Source: Mastigamoeba balamuthi (lineage: Eukaryota > Evosea > Mastigamoebida > Mastigamoebidae). Taken from it: 64,000 nt of DNA. This document shows positions 10,990 to 22,982 of the stretch, piece by piece. The DNA is taken from assembly GCA_902651635.1 (NCBI GenBank), contig CACRSC010000015.1, forward strand, positions 218,985 to 282,984, read 5' to 3'. The notes under the pieces are model-generated. The model ran no database searches. It saw only the letters and a list, made by a program, of their open reading frames with translations, and was not told the DNA's origin. Both the position numbers and the translations under genes were made by a program. Position 1 is the stretch's first letter, and every line of letters begins with the position of its first letter.

Positions 10990-11671
10990 TCATCCCTTGT
11001 GGACTGCGATGATGTTATGTGGTACCTCAGAAACGCCAGCTTCAAGCAAAACAACAGAAGAATACCGATGACCCCCAAGACAGCAATGCGGGCAGGTGAA
11101 TTCACAAGCAGACCAGCAGCACCACACGAGACTGTTTGCGAGGCACATCAGCAGGCAGACGCCTGCCAAGCAGCCATAGCCGATGGCGGTCTTCTGCAGG
11201 TCGCTGTCGAATTCCTCCCACGTGACTCTCCAGGTCTCCTCTGTGTCGTACCAGCACGTGCCGGTGTACCCCACAGGCCGCTCATTTTGGGCTGCAATGA
11301 CTTTTGCCTTACTAAGCGCTTCTCTGCTCCTGATGATCGACATCAATCTGCGCAGGAGCGACTGAGCTGATTTGCCTGTCCAGAGTAACTGGGGCTCACG
11401 GGGTGTCGGCGGTAGTGTTGTAAGTGACGTTCCACAGCACCTCGACGCCCTTGCGTTCCATCACGGAGCTGATGCCCACGACAGTGCAAATACCGGGGCT
11501 TTTCCGAAAGGGCTCTACGAAAAGCTCGTAATGGCCTGCCGGCAGCATCACAGCCAGCGCAACGAGACCGGTGCAGAAGAAACCACAGCACGTGCTCCCG
11601 CTGAGGCCGAAGAGGAAGTTGACCTGCCTTCTCATCCTCTCCTCGGCACGGCGGCTGGCCCGTTCGCCCAT
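10990..11671 (-). CDS. Two-pass membrane protein, unknown family
   Basis: Exons 11671-11400 and 11348-10990 join across a 51-base GTGAGC..CAG intron and give 210 residues. After a basic N-terminus (RRAEERMRRQ) a hydrophobic segment (CCGFFCTGLVALAVML) forms the first membrane span. A roughly 100-residue loop follows with possible N-glycosylation sites (NVTYNTT) and Cys and Trp residues. A second span (CLAGVCLLMCLANSLVWCCW) is followed by a Cys-rich tail. The short-tail, span, long-loop, span layout resembles potassium-channel beta subunits and many uncharacterised protist proteins; I do not recognise a family. The start is the first ATG before the first span. Confidence 0.65.
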
Positions 11672-11967
11672 TGTCTATTTGTGGCAGGACCTGTGGTCAA
11701 TGGCTTTTGCTTGATTCTGACTGTATCGGAGGAAATCAAGCCCGGGTCGCTGATCTAGATACTGACGAGAAATCCTCTTTTAGCATGCGGGGGAGTTGGA
11801 ACCAGGCGCTCGGGAAGAGGAATACTGTATACAGAAAGATCTTAGGGACCTGCGTGTATTGTTCATCTTTCTTGCACGAGGGAGGAACAGGTCTACGCCC
11901 AGGACCTGGTGTTACAAGTGGTCTACGCCCCGGACCTCTTTTACATCGCTAACTTCCCTTCGCAGGT

Positions 11968-14900
11968 TTACTGCTGCTGCTTCTGAGCATCGGCGGCCGA
12001 CATCTCGGCCAGGTGCTTGAGCGTCTGCCAGCGACGCTGGACGCGGGCCAGCAGGTTCTCCTGGAGCACCTTGGCGCGCTCCGGGTTCTCACGGACGAGC
12101 CTCACAAACCGGTTCTCCGTGTCGAGCAGCTCCTTGGGGCTCTTCTTGGGCTCTGCGCAGTCGATCTGCATCGCCGGCTTCCTGCAGGGCGGAGGGGCCT
12201 GTTAGTACTCGAGGGACGGTGACGCAGGGGTGAGGGGACCGAGGGTGTCGCACTTGGCAGGGTCGTAGCGGAACAGAGGCCAGTAGCCAGTCTCGACGGC
12301 GAGCTTGGCGTGCGTGACGAACTTGGACGAGCCGCCCTCGATGCCGTGCTCGATGCAGGGCGCGTAGCAGATGATGATGGCGGGGCCCTGGTGCTGGTCG
12401 GCCTCGCGCATCGCGCGCAGCACCTGCGCCGAGTTGGCGTACAGGCAGCACTGCGCGACGTAGACGTGGCCCATGCCGATGATCTGCGAGGCGAGGTCCT
12501 TCTTGCCCTTGGCCTTGCCGCCGGCGGCGAACTTGTGCACGCCGCCCTCGGGGGTGGCCTTGGAGACCTGCCCGCCCGTGTTGCTGTAGACCTCGGTGTC
12601 CAGCACCAGCACGCGCACGCGCGAGTCGCACGAGAGCACGTGCTCGAGCCCGCCCGAGTTGATGTCGTACGCCCAGCCGTCACCGCCGAAGATCCACTGC
12701 GCCACGTTGACAAAGTGGTCGCGCAGCTCGTAGACGGCGTTGAGCGACGGCACGTTGGCGCGCTGGTCGCTGACCATCGCGACGATGCTCTTGACCGTCT
12801 TGGTCGCCGGCGAGACCATCTCCTTGCCGCTCTTGTCGGCCTCCTCAAACGTCGCGACCCACCCGGCCAGCGCCTCGCGCAGCGGCGCCGAGAGCTTGTC
12901 CGCGTCGCTGGCGAGCACCTTCTTGGTGCGCTCGTACAGCATGTGGCGCTGCACCGCCTGCGCCCTCTGCGCGCCGAAGCCGAACTCGGCGTTGTTCTCG
13001 AAGAGCGGAGCGCGCAGAGAGGGGCCCCAGCCCTCGGGGTTGGTCGTGTACGGGTTGCTGCCAAAGGTCACCGAGATGGCGCTCGAGCAGCCCGGCGCGT
13101 TGCAGATGCTCATGCGCTCGCCGAAGAGCTGCGTCAGCAGCTTCATGTGCGCCGTCTCGCCGCACCCGCCGCACGCGCTCGAGAACTCGAACAGCGGCTG
13201 GCGCATCTGGGCCATCTTGATGTTCTTGGGCTCCCAGAGGTCCGTGCGCGGGTCCTTCTTGGTGAACGCCCTCCAGTTCTCGATCTCGCCGGCGCTCTTG
13301 GCCGCGGGCTGCATCGTGATCGCGCCCTTGGCCGGGCACGCGCTCACGCAGACGCCGCAGCCCGTGCAGTCGAGCGGCGAGACCTGGATGCGGAACTGCA
13401 GGCCCTGGCCGAGCTTCTCGGTGATCTCGGCGGGCATACCCTTGGCGGGCGCGACGGCCACGCCGGCGGGCAGCGCCTTGGCCTCCTCGGCCGTGTAGAC
13501 GGCGGGGCGGATGGCCGCGTGCGGGCAGACGGCCGAGCAGGCGGTGCACTGCACGCAGGTGGTGGCGTCCCACAGCGGGATGAGCTCGGCGATGCCGCGC
13601 TTGTCGAAGGCGGCGGTGCCGTTGGGGCCCCACGCGCCGGGCTCGAACGAGCTGACGGGCAGCGAGAGCCCGTGCATGTCGTCGACGACGTGCTTGACCT
13701 TGACGACGAACTCCGACTCGCCGCTGTGGTCGGCGGGCTCGGCGACGGCGCTCTGCCACGCGGCCGCGTCGTACTTGACCTCGTCGAGGCCCTCGAGCGA
13801 CATGTCGATGGCGTCGCAGTTCTTCTTGACGACCTCGGGGCCCTTCTTCTTGTACGCCCTCACCGCCGACGCCTTGACGAGCTCGACGCTCTTGGCGATG
13901 GGCAGGTAGTCGCCGGCGGCGATCTTGAGGAACGCGCACTGCATGACGACGTTGATGATGCCGCCGGGCAGCCCCGCGGCGTGCGAGACGGCCCTCGCGT
14001 CGATGGCGTAGACGCGGGCCTTCTTCTTGGCGAGCTCGCGCTTGAGCTCGGCGGGCAGGCTGTCGATGGCCTTGGCGCCCCCAGGCCAGTTGACGACGAA
14101 CGAGGCCCCGGCGGCCAGCGAGTCGGCCAGCGGGCGCCAGTACCTCTTGGCGTACGTCGGGTGGTGGCACGCGACGTAGTCGGCCTCGCCGCTGAGGATC
14201 GGGTACGTGCAGCTGCTGTCGATCTTGGGGCTGGGCCCGAAGCGCAGGTGCGACATCGTGATGCCTCCGGCCTTGTGGGCCGTGAAGAACGTGTAGTTCT
14301 GCACGTAGTTGGGCGTGTTCTCGGCGATCAGGCCCGCGGCGATCTTCGTGGCGCCGACGGTGCCGTCGCTGCCGAAGCCCCAGAGGATGCACTGGCGCGT
14401 GCCCTGCGGGACCGTGCTGACGCCGAGCGGCTTGATGGCCAGCGAGCGCCCGGTGATGTCGTCGATGGGGCCGACGATGAAGTCCGAGCGGCCGCCGCTG
14501 CGCGCGTGCTCAAAGACGGCGCGCGCCATCGAGGGCGTGAACATCGTGTCGCCGAGGCCGTAGCGCCCGCCGATCACGCGGATGCCCGTCGCGAGGTGGC
14601 CCGACAGCGACAGCGTCGCGCTGACGTCGAGGAACAGCGGCTCGCCGCAGCTGCCGCCGTCCTTGGTGCGGTCCAGCACGGCGACGTAGCGCAGCGTCTT
14701 CTTCGACAGCGGCCCGCTGAGCGCCTCGAGGAAGTGCTTCTGCGACCACGGGCGGTAGAGCACGACGCGCAGCACTCCAGTCTTGGGCAGCACCGTCGTG
14801 GCCTCGATCGCGGCGCCGGCGGCGGCGCCCATGATGACGATGACCGTGTCCGCGTCCTCGGGGCCCGTGTAGACCATCGTCTTGAGCGGGCGGCCCGTGA

Positions 14901-16184
14901 CCTTGGAGACCTGCTCCATGGCCTCGCTGACGATGCGCGGGGCGGCGTCCCAGTACTCGTCGGGGCGCTCGGCCGTCTGGAACAGCGTCTCGCGGTTGTG
15001 CAGCGCCATGATGATGTTCGGGTGCGCGGGGTGCGACGCGCGCTCGCGGTGCGCGGCGATGGCGTCCATGGGCGCGAGCTTGGCGATCATCTCGTAGTCG
15101 AGCAGCTCGATCTTGGCCATCTCGTGCGACACCTGGAAGCCCTCGAAGAAGTGCACGATCGGCAGGCGCGCGCGCAGCGCAGAGATGTGCGCGACGAGCG
15201 CGTTGTCGTGGACCTCCTGCACGTTGCTCGACGACAGGATCATCGCGCCCGACGAGCGCGCGGCCATCACGTCCGAGTGCTCGCCGAAGATGCTCGACGT
15301 CGACCCGGCCACCTGCCTCGCCGCCACGTGGAACACCGCGGGCACCAGGCCGCCGGCCATCCTGCGCAGAAGATTCCATGTCAGCACCGCATTTCCAATT
15401 CCCCGCAGTTCTCTCGGAAAGGGCGGAAGGGGAGAAAGTAAGGGGGAGCTGGGTCACGCACTTGACGAGGTCGGCCTGCATCAGCATGAAGCCCTGTTGC
15501 GCACCACTACCGTTAGCGACCACTTTTCCAGGGGATTTCCCCGCCGGTGTATCACCGGCCGACACCAAATGCCCAATTTGGGGTATAGTGCAGTTCTGCA
15601 ACGACGAAAACCTTCCCCCTCAGGGACCTCCCTCCCCTGGCTCCGGAGAATCGCTGGAAAAATACCGCTGCCCAAGCCCACGTGGCCCCCCCACGCCGGT
15701 GCAGCGAGCGCTGCCACGCGTTGTGTGTGTGCCCAGTGCGCACCTGAGACGCGGTGAAGGTCGACACGAGGGCGCCGGCGTACGCTGCGCCGTCGACGGC
15801 GCCGGCTGCGCCGCACTCGGACTGCATCTGCGCGACGACGACGGGCGACCCCATGCAGTTGCGCTTGTTCTCGCCGCTCGACCACGCGTCGGCCTGCTCA
15901 GCCATCGCGCTCGACGGCGTGATCCTGACGCGCGCGCCAAAACAGTGAGGAGAACCGTCGGAAAAGCGCCGCAGCGATGACTGTGTCACAGGGGACCGCG
16001 TTTGCGGGGGGCAAACAGAAAGGGGGCAGACAGAAAAAGACGAGGGAACCCGATAACTGATGACGCGGTTTAGGTGGGGAGACACGCACGGGTAGATGAA
16101 GCATGTCTCGCTCAGCGCGTAAGCGACGTAGGTGGCGGCCTTGTTGCCGTCCACGCAGTCCCAGTGCCTGCCCTGGCTTGCCAT
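11968..16184 (-). CDS. PFO: Pyruvate:ferredoxin oxidoreductase
   Basis: Converts pyruvate and CoA to acetyl-CoA and CO2 and reduces ferredoxin, replacing pyruvate dehydrogenase in anaerobic eukaryotes. Exons 16184-16090, 15924-15744, 15493-15462, 15361-12254 and 12181-11968 give 1,209 residues, the usual length for single-chain PFO. YPITPSS is rebuilt across intron 1 and marks the thiamine-diphosphate-binding N-terminus. Two ferredoxin-type cysteine motifs (CVQCTACSAVCP at about residue 708, CTGCGVCVSACP at about 768) bind 4Fe-4S clusters. CGGCGE (about 833) and GDGWAYDI (about 993) belong to the third cluster and the thiamine-binding domain. No long targeting extension precedes the enzyme, so a cytosolic location is likely, though organelle import cannot be excluded. 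A TATAAATA element lies four bases before the chosen ATG. There is no fused flavodoxin or NADP domain at the C-terminus. Confidence 0.97.
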
Positions 16185-16991
16185 GGAGTATTTATACCTT
16201 GCTGTAGTTTTAAAGTTCTGCTGCGGTGTGTGCGAACGCGCAAAGGCAACCTCCCCCCAAAAAGATTCTCTGCTGCGTCGGCGAGGTATCTGGCGCTGGC
16301 GTCACAACGCAATCTCCGAAAGAAGGCTCCTGCGGTGCCGAACAACTCTGCGCTGGCCACCGCTAGCCCCCCCCGCCGCGGGCCAGCGCCGCGGCGTGCA
16401 AACCCCGAGCCACCCGAGACCTCAGTTATTCTCCAGTCTTCCCTAATCTCCCGGACTGTACGTAAATAACGGGTGATTTTCTCTTGTTGTTCCGTGCCCT
16501 TCTGCGAAGTTACTTTTCTCAGTTTTTTCTAACCTCTGTCGGGCCCTCCACCGCCGGTCTTTCCTCTTCGATGCCGCCACCCACCCACGCCCGCGCCCGG
16601 TTCCCGGTATCGCTCCCCACTGCCCCCAAGATGAACCGCGTCGACGCCCATGGTTCCCACGCAATACCGAAAAGGCCTTTTTGTTAATCCACGCACCGTT
16701 TCTCGCAAAAGCGCACCTTACCTACGACCACACGGTTTTTCGTTGCGCCAACACGCTGTAGGAGGCGATCGGATCTGGAGATGCGCTCAGCAGACGGGTG
16801 ACCACAGAATACTCCTCTCGGCCCCGGGACGACAATCCAGTCGGGTAGACAAATCTCACCGACCGGGTTGTCCTAATTATAGGCCATAGCATTTATTGTA
16901 TCAAATCGGGGTACAGCTCGTCAGGCACAGTCAAGTTCAGCGCCGCCTCCCACATCAAGCCCGCGCGCCTTTGCAAGAACAAGACGCCACG
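16185..16991. promoter_or_regulatory. Divergent intergenic region between PFO and a kinase gene
   Basis: This stretch of about 800 bases separates two genes transcribed away from each other. TATAAATA (minus strand) at 16189-16196 faces PFO. On the kinase side there is an AT-rich patch near 16875-16905. No further gene, RNA or repeat was recognised. Confidence 0.5.
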
Positions 16992-18454
16992 ATGAGGGCC
17001 ACGCGAAACGAGATGCCCCGCTCGTGGTGCTCGGATTCCGACGTCGGCGCTCCGGGCCCAGTGAACCACCGCAGGGGTTCGTGCAATCTGGTCCCACTGA
17101 GCGGATCAATTCCGCAGTCCTCGAAGGGCTCGCTGGCACCCTCACAACAGCTCGAGAAGCTCCCGCCTCTGGTGTTCCCCAACGGCAAGATGCCCCGCTC
17201 GCGCTCATGCATGTCTGCATGCGAAGTTCTGGCACCGCCCATCGTTAGTCCACTCTCCATGTCCACCGCACTGCTCACATCGGCGACCAGGGGTCCAAAG
17301 AGGCAAGAGAGCTCCACGAGGAGAGGACATCACAAGCGCGACTGTGCCCTTTGGGGTCCACACACCTGTTTCCGTTTGTCAACGGTTCGGCGGCCATCTC
17401 TGAATTTCGCAACTGATTATCACCCTCAGACGAGCGCTCTCGGACGCCGTCGGCCTCGCGCGAGGCCGCATCGTTGACTGCCCAGGCAGCGGCAACCGGC
17501 GGCCTCCTCGATGATGTGGTCGCGGGCGAGGTTATTGGGACCGGGACGCACGGGGTGGTTCGCCGTGGGGTGTGGCTCGGCACAACAGATGTGGCCCTCA
17601 AGAGCGTTGCCAAAGACGCCCCTGCGCGGCTGCACGAGGCCCTGGCAATCGAGTTCTCGCTCCTCAGTGTGCTGCGCCACCCGAACATTGTCACGCTCTA
17701 CGGCCTCTCCATCGTCGAGGGGGAGCTCGTGCTCGTGCAGGAGCTCGCCTCCGGGTCGCTTCTCGAGCTGCTCCGGTCTCGTGGCGGTCTCCCGCCACGC
17801 GTGTCTCTGCAGGCAGCGGTCGGCATCGCCGCCGGCATGAGCTACCTGGCAGCCAACAACATCGTGCACCGTGACCTGGGCTGCAGAAACGTGCTGTACT
17901 CGCTCTCGATGACGGGCTCATACGGCTCAAGCCTGTCGCTGATGGGGTCGCGCCAGAACAAGGACGGCCTCGGCCTTCTGGCCCCGTTCTCGACCAAGGT
18001 CTCGGACTTCGGCATGTCGCGCGCAGACGCTGTCACGTGCTCGCGTGCGGAGCCGAGCTCGCAGCCAGTGCGCTGGATGGCGCCCGAGGCGCTCTCCGGC
18101 GTGTGGTCCGAGAAGACCGACGTGTGGTCGTTCGGGGTCGTTCTGTGGGAGATCTACTCAGGCGGAGAGACGCCGTGGGGCAAGCGCAAGTCCAAGCAGG
18201 TGCGCGAGATGGTCCTTAACGGGGCGCGGCTGACGCCGCCGCTCCGGGCGCCCGACGCTATCGCCTGCCTGATGATGCGGTGCTGGGAGCGAGACGCAAA
18301 CATCAGGCCGACGTTCCGCGAGCTGCACGGGGTCCTCATCGAGGTCCTGCGGAACACACCCGAGGACGTGACTGTTGACATGCAAGCAGAGCCCGCAGCA
18401 GACCTCGATTTCGACAGCTCTCTGGTCGACACGTACTATGTAGTTCAAAGCTGA
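16992..18454 (+). CDS. Cytosolic protein kinase with tyrosine-kinase-like motifs
   Basis: Exons 16992-17343 and 17430-18454 give 458 residues. The first third is low-complexity and probably disordered. The kinase domain covers about residues 145-430. It has the glycine loop (IGTGTHGVV), the ATP-binding Lys in VALKSV, the catalytic loop HRDLGCRNVL, DFGMS, and PVRWMAPEAL before a typical C-lobe ending in CWERDANIRPTFRELHGVL. Arg-Asn after HRDL.. and PVRWMAPEAL are hallmarks of tyrosine kinases; TKL kinases more often have HRDLKxxN and GTxxWMAPE. An insert of about 25 residues lies between NVLY and the DFG region. No membrane span, SH2 or SH3 domain was seen. All catalytic residues look intact. 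It could equally be a divergent TKL kinase with serine/threonine specificity. Confidence 0.85.
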
Positions 18455-18693
18455 AGGCGCAACGCACGCACGCACGCATCGCAGACACTGCGTTTCAGGA
18501 ATTCATAGTTCTGTTCCTTTAAGTGTATCGTAGAGTTGCAGTGTCCTTGACGCATCCCAGTCGAGGTTCCCCGTTTGAGACCGAAATATCCAGCCAAGAT
18601 TCTTGGCTGCGCAGATATCGTTTGACCACCCCCACACGTCCGACACCGCAAAATATCCAACAGCGCCACACAACTCGCAGAACAAAAACAAAA

Positions 18694-19515
18694 ATGGACT
18701 TCAACGCTCTCCACCAGCGCGCGCAGGAGCTCCTCGACGCCGCCCGCGTCCAGGCCGAGCAGCTCTACGTCGCGGCCGAGCCCGCCGCCCTCCGCTTCTA
18801 CTCGGCCGCCGAGAACGCCACCGCGCCGCTGCTCGCCCGCGCGGGCCTCGAGGCCGTCCCGTTCTCGACCGTCTTCCTCAGCGCCCTGGCCCTCGTCGCG
18901 ACGCTCGCGCTGTGGTCGCTCGCCTGCTGCCTCCGCCTGCGCTCGTCCCGCAGGCGCGCGGCGCTGCTGCTCGGGGCCCCGGGCGCCGGCAAGACGACGC
19001 TGTTCTGCGTGCTGCGCGACGGCCGCCCCGCGGGCTCTCCGGTGCCCGAGTGCCACACGTCGATGGCCGAGAACGAGGCCCTCGTGCGCCTGGGCTCGCG
19101 CCGCATGCACGTCGTCGACTGCCCCGGCCACGAGCGCGTGCGCGCCGGGTGGCTGCGCCACGCGCGCTCGGCCCGCTGCGTCGTCTTCGCGGTCAGCGCG
19201 CTGCAGCTGGGCGACGCCGAGGCGCGCCAGGCCGCCGACTTCCTCAACGACGTGCTGACCAACGAGGACCTGGCGCGGGCGCGCACGAGCGTGCTGGTCG
19301 CCTGCAACAAGAGCGAGGCCGCCGGGGCCCTGAGGGCGCCCGAGGTCAGGGCCGCGCTCGAGCGCGAGATCGGGAGGGTCCGGGCGGCCGCGGAGCCCAA
19401 GGGGACGGCGGCCAAGTTCAGCTTCGACGACGAGCGCTGCAGGGTGTCGTTTGCCGAGTGCTCTGTCGCCAACAACGAGATCGAGCCTGTCGTGGAGTTC
19501 CTGCTGGCCCACTGA
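18694..19515 (+). CDS. SRPRB: Signal recognition particle receptor subunit beta
   Basis: Intronless gene for 273 residues. An amphipathic N-terminus is followed by one membrane span (FLSALALVATLALWSLACCL, about residues 66-85) and a small Ras-like GTPase with P-loop GAPGAGKTT, switch II DCPGHERV and NKSE for guanine recognition. SRP receptor beta anchors the alpha subunit in the ER membrane during co-translational targeting; Sec63 in the same window acts at the same membrane. The ATG follows an A-rich leader (AACAAAAACAAAA), and three ATATC-type motifs lie within 110 bases upstream. Length and layout match the family. Confidence 0.93.
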   Translation: MDFNALHQRAQELLDAARVQAEQLYVAAEPAALRFYSAAENATAPLLARAGLEAVPFSTVFLSALALVATLALWSLACCLRLRSSRRRAALLLGAPGAGKTTLFCVLRDGRPAGSPVPECHTSMAENEALVRLGSRRMHVVDCPGHERVRAGWLRHARSARCVVFAVSALQLGDAEARQAADFLNDVLTNEDLARARTSVLVACNKSEAAGALRAPEVRAALEREIGRVRAAAEPKGTAAKFSFDDERCRVSFAECSVANNEIEPVVEFLLAH

Positions 19516-19730
19516 CCCTCCCCAACCACACCGCACCTCGCGAGGCTGAATCGATAATAAGACGCTGGGAGCCGACCCCGCTAAGGAGTTGAAAGCACCA
19601 TTTCCCCAACGCGACCAGTTCCATCACCATCTCCGCAAAGTGGAATAGGGATCTCACAGTTTGAAAAATCAAATCTCGGATTTTCTGATTTTGCTTTGAA
19701 GATTACAACAACTCGGAGCTGAGAGCCGTC
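19516..19730 (+). promoter_or_regulatory. Short intergenic region before the helicase gene
   Basis: Holds several A/T-rich boxes (AAATCTCGGATTTTCTGATT near 19670) within 80 bases of the helicase start. No other feature was recognised. Confidence 0.35.
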
Positions 19731-22700
19731 ATGTCGGAGAGGCTGGACAGGTTCCTGCGCCTCATCGCGCAGGAGCGCGAGGCGGAGGAGAGCGAGTCCT
19801 CGGCCGCCCTCACCTCCTCGCCGCCCCTGCGCGACCTCGAGGCGCGCGGCGTCGCTCTCCTGCGCCTGCGCGCGACGTCCCTGCGCAGCGCTCTCTGCGG
19901 CCGCTGGCTCCTGCGCCTCGAGCCCATGTCCCCCGCGCCCTCCTCCTCCTCCTCCGCTGCCACTGCCTCGCCCGCGCACCGCATCACGTGCGGGGACATG
20001 GTGGCGCTGCTGGGCGGGTGCGTGGCCGCGGAGGCGCCGCTCAGGGGCGTCGTGTGGCGCGTGCGCTCGCAGAGGGTCTCGGTCGCGCTCGACGCAGAGC
20101 CCGCGCCGGAGCTCCTCGGCAGCGCGCCGCTGGCGCTCGTGCGCGTCGGGAACGAGGTCACGTACCGGCGGATGCGCGAGGCCCTCGAGAGGGCCCGGGG
20201 CCCCGCCAAGACGCACCCGCTGGCCCGCGCGCTGCTGCTGGGAGAGGCGAGCGTCCTGGGGCCCTGCGAGGCGCCGCAGCCGCAGGCGCCGCAGCGGGAG
20301 CGCGAGCTGCTGGGCGTGCAGCTCAACGACGAGCAGTGGGGGGCCGTGCGGGCGGCAGAGTCCACGCGGGACGTCGCGCTGATACACGGGCCGCCGGGCA
20401 CCGGCAAGACCGCCACGGTCGCCGAGCTGATCGCGAGGCTCGCCAAGAACAGGGGCGAGAGCGTCCTCGTCTGCGCCCCCAGCAACATCGCCGTCGACAA
20501 CGTCGCCGAGAGGCTCGCCCCGCTGCTGGTGAGCACTGCGCCCTCTCTCCAGCGCTGGCTTGGCTGCTTGGAGGGCAGAGGCGTTGTGCTGACGGCCGCG
20601 TGCTGAGGGCAGAGGGGGCAGATGGTGCGCATAGGGCACCCGGCCAGGGTGATGCCGGAGCTCGAGTACCTGACGCTGGACGCGAGGGTCAAGAGGACCG
20701 ACACGTCGGTGGCGGCAGGCGACGCAAGGGCCGAGGCGTCGAAGAAGCGCCAGCAGCTGCGCACATGCCGCAGCACCGAAGAGCGCTCTGCCATCCGCTC
20801 CGACCTCTCTGAGCTCTACAAGGAGATCAGGCGAGCCGAAGCCCTCGTCTTCGGTTTCTCGCCGGTTCTGACGGGTCTGCTGCCGCGTTACGCAGAGAGC
20901 GCGAGGCCAAGGCCGTTAAGGAGGTCTTCCTGGGGTGCAGGATCGTGCTGGCAACGCTTACTGGCGCTGGCGACAGTCTGCTCGACGACCACCCGGTCTT
21001 CGATTGGGTGCGGCGGTCACTCAAGCTCGTGTCCGCTCCCGAACTGAAGGCTCTTCCAGGTGGTGATCGACGAGGCTGCCCAGGCCCTCGAGCCCGCGTG
21101 CTGGATCGCTCTGCTCCGCGGGGCCAAGTGCGTGATGGCCGGAGACGACAGGCAGCTGCCGCCGACCATCAAGTCCGAGGAAGCCGCAGCTGCGGGGCTC
21201 TCGGTCACGCTGTTCGAGCGCCTGCGGAAGCAGCACGGCGACAGCATCACCCGCCTGCTGCGCGTCCAGTACCGCATGAACGAGCGCATCATGAAGTGGG
21301 CGTCGGACGGTACCTCACTCAGCCCTCGCGCTCCTCCACTGACCGGGCCAGCCCAGCGATGTACGAGGGGAAGCTGATCGCTGACCCCTCGGTCCGGGGC
21401 CACCTGCTGAAGGAGCTGCCGGGCATCGCGCAGAGCGATGTCCCCGCCCTCGGCGCTGCGCTCCAGCTGATCGACACTGCCGGGTGCTCGTTGCACGAGT
21501 CCGTGGACACGTCGACACTGGGGGTGATGCTCTCCGAGTCCAAGTTCAACGAAGGGGAGGCAACCATAGTCAGCAGAATCGTGGAGGTTCCCTTGCCTGC
21601 CGTTGGCCGCCCTGCACTGAGCAGCACGCGCAGGAGCTCGCTGCCGCAGGCGTCAAGCCCGCGGACATTGGAGTCATCGCTCCCTACTCCGCGCAGGTCA
21701 GCGCGCTCGTCTCGTTGCTGTCGCCAAAGTTCCCGGGCCTCGAGATATGTGAGTCCCCGTGCCCCTTCCCCTGTGCTCCCACGGCTGGCCTGACTCGGCG
21801 TCCAGCGACCGTCGATGGGTTCCAGGGGCGGGAGAAGGAGGCGATTGTCATCACGATGGTCCGCTCGCAGCCCACGCACCCCGGGGAGGTCGGGTTCCTG
21901 AGGGAGGACCGCCGCACGAACGTCGCCATCACCCGCGCGCGCAGGCACGTGGCGATCGTGTGCGACACGCAGGTGTGTTGGCGACTGCCGCACCGCGCCC
22001 GCTCTCAACGCCCCTGCAGACTGTGGGGTCGCACCCGTTCCTCGCCAAGACAGCCGAGTACTTCAGCGAGAACGGTGACGTGCGGTCGGCTGCCGAGTTC
22101 TCTCTGCCCCCGTGCGGGGTGGCAGCCGCCCCTCCAGCGACCGCCTCCGCCAAAGCAGCAGCGGCCAAGCGTGCGCCGAAGAAGCAGGCCGCCGCCCAGA
22201 AGAAGCAGCCCGAGCAGGCACCCGTGCCACGGCAGCAGACGAGCGCAGGAGCCCCACGGGAGGACGTGGCCAGCGCCGCAGAGGAGTCGCTGTCGGAGGC
22301 GGTACGGGCGTTCGCGTCCGGGGCCGAGCAGATGAAGGAGTTCCCGACGACGCTCACCTCTCGGGACAGAGCCCTCGTGCACTCGCTTGCGGAGGAGCTG
22401 GGGCTGGTCCACGGCAGCTGCGGGTCGGGCGAGGACCGCCGGATTGTGCTATCCAAGAAGCAGCAACTCGCCTCGGCTCCTGAGCAGCACGAGGCGTCTC
22501 CGCCCCCGCCAGCACTCGAGCAGAGCGGCGGCCCTGCTGCTACAGACAGCGCGACTGTCGAAGAGAAGGACACTGCGGCACCCCAGCAGGCTCCACGAGG
22601 GGCCCCCAAGTCCAAGTCCAAGTCCAAGTCGAAGCAGAAGAAGCACGCGAAGAAGGCGAACCCTCGCCCGGACACGACGGGGATGGACGAGATAGACGCC

Positions 22701-22982
22701 GCGCTGGCGGAGCTCGGGATGCTGCCCAAGCCCGACGCCGGCGAGTGCAGCACCACCTGCGCGTTTGCGGGGCCTCCCAGGGCGTGCAAGGCCTCGGTGC
22801 GGACGATGGGCGCGACGTGCAAGCTGTGCGGCAAGAAGTTCTGCTTCGAGCACTTCCAGCCCGAGGTGCACGGGTGCGGCGCGCAGGCGAAGAAGTCCGC
22901 CAGGTCCGAGTGGCTCGCCCAGTGCAGGCAGCGCGACAGGAAGGCCCTCGAGGAGAAGCTGCGCGCCAAGACCCACAAGTAA
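19731..22982 (+). CDS. IGHMBP2: SF1B helicase of the IGHMBP2/SMUBP-2 type
   Basis: Eight exons: 19731-20528, 20622 to about 20846, about 20900-21007, 21060-21309, 21357-21586, 21625-21748, 21806-21972 and 22020-22982, giving about 954 residues (human about 990). Helicase motifs in order are the Walker [47 protein letters not shown] and [12 protein letters not shown] long low-complexity linker leads to an R3H domain (about 22335-22460) and a C-terminal AN1 zinc finger with paired Cys and His (22745-22890). This domain order is specific to IGHMBP2, a ribosome-linked 5'-3' RNA/DNA helicase. The border of intron 2 is uncertain because several splice pairs keep the frame. Intron 5 is only 38 bases. 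Confidence 0.95.

Noticed and set aside
12310-15441. A 1,043-codon open frame on the plus strand opposite PFO
   Set aside because: It is antisense to the conserved PFO exon. GC-rich third positions remove stop codons from the opposite strand, and its Arg/Ala/Val-rich product has no domain.
16090-16184. A targeting peptide on PFO
   Set aside because: The first 17 residues before the conserved GNKAA block include Asp and Cys and few basic residues, which does not look like a mitochondrial-type presequence.
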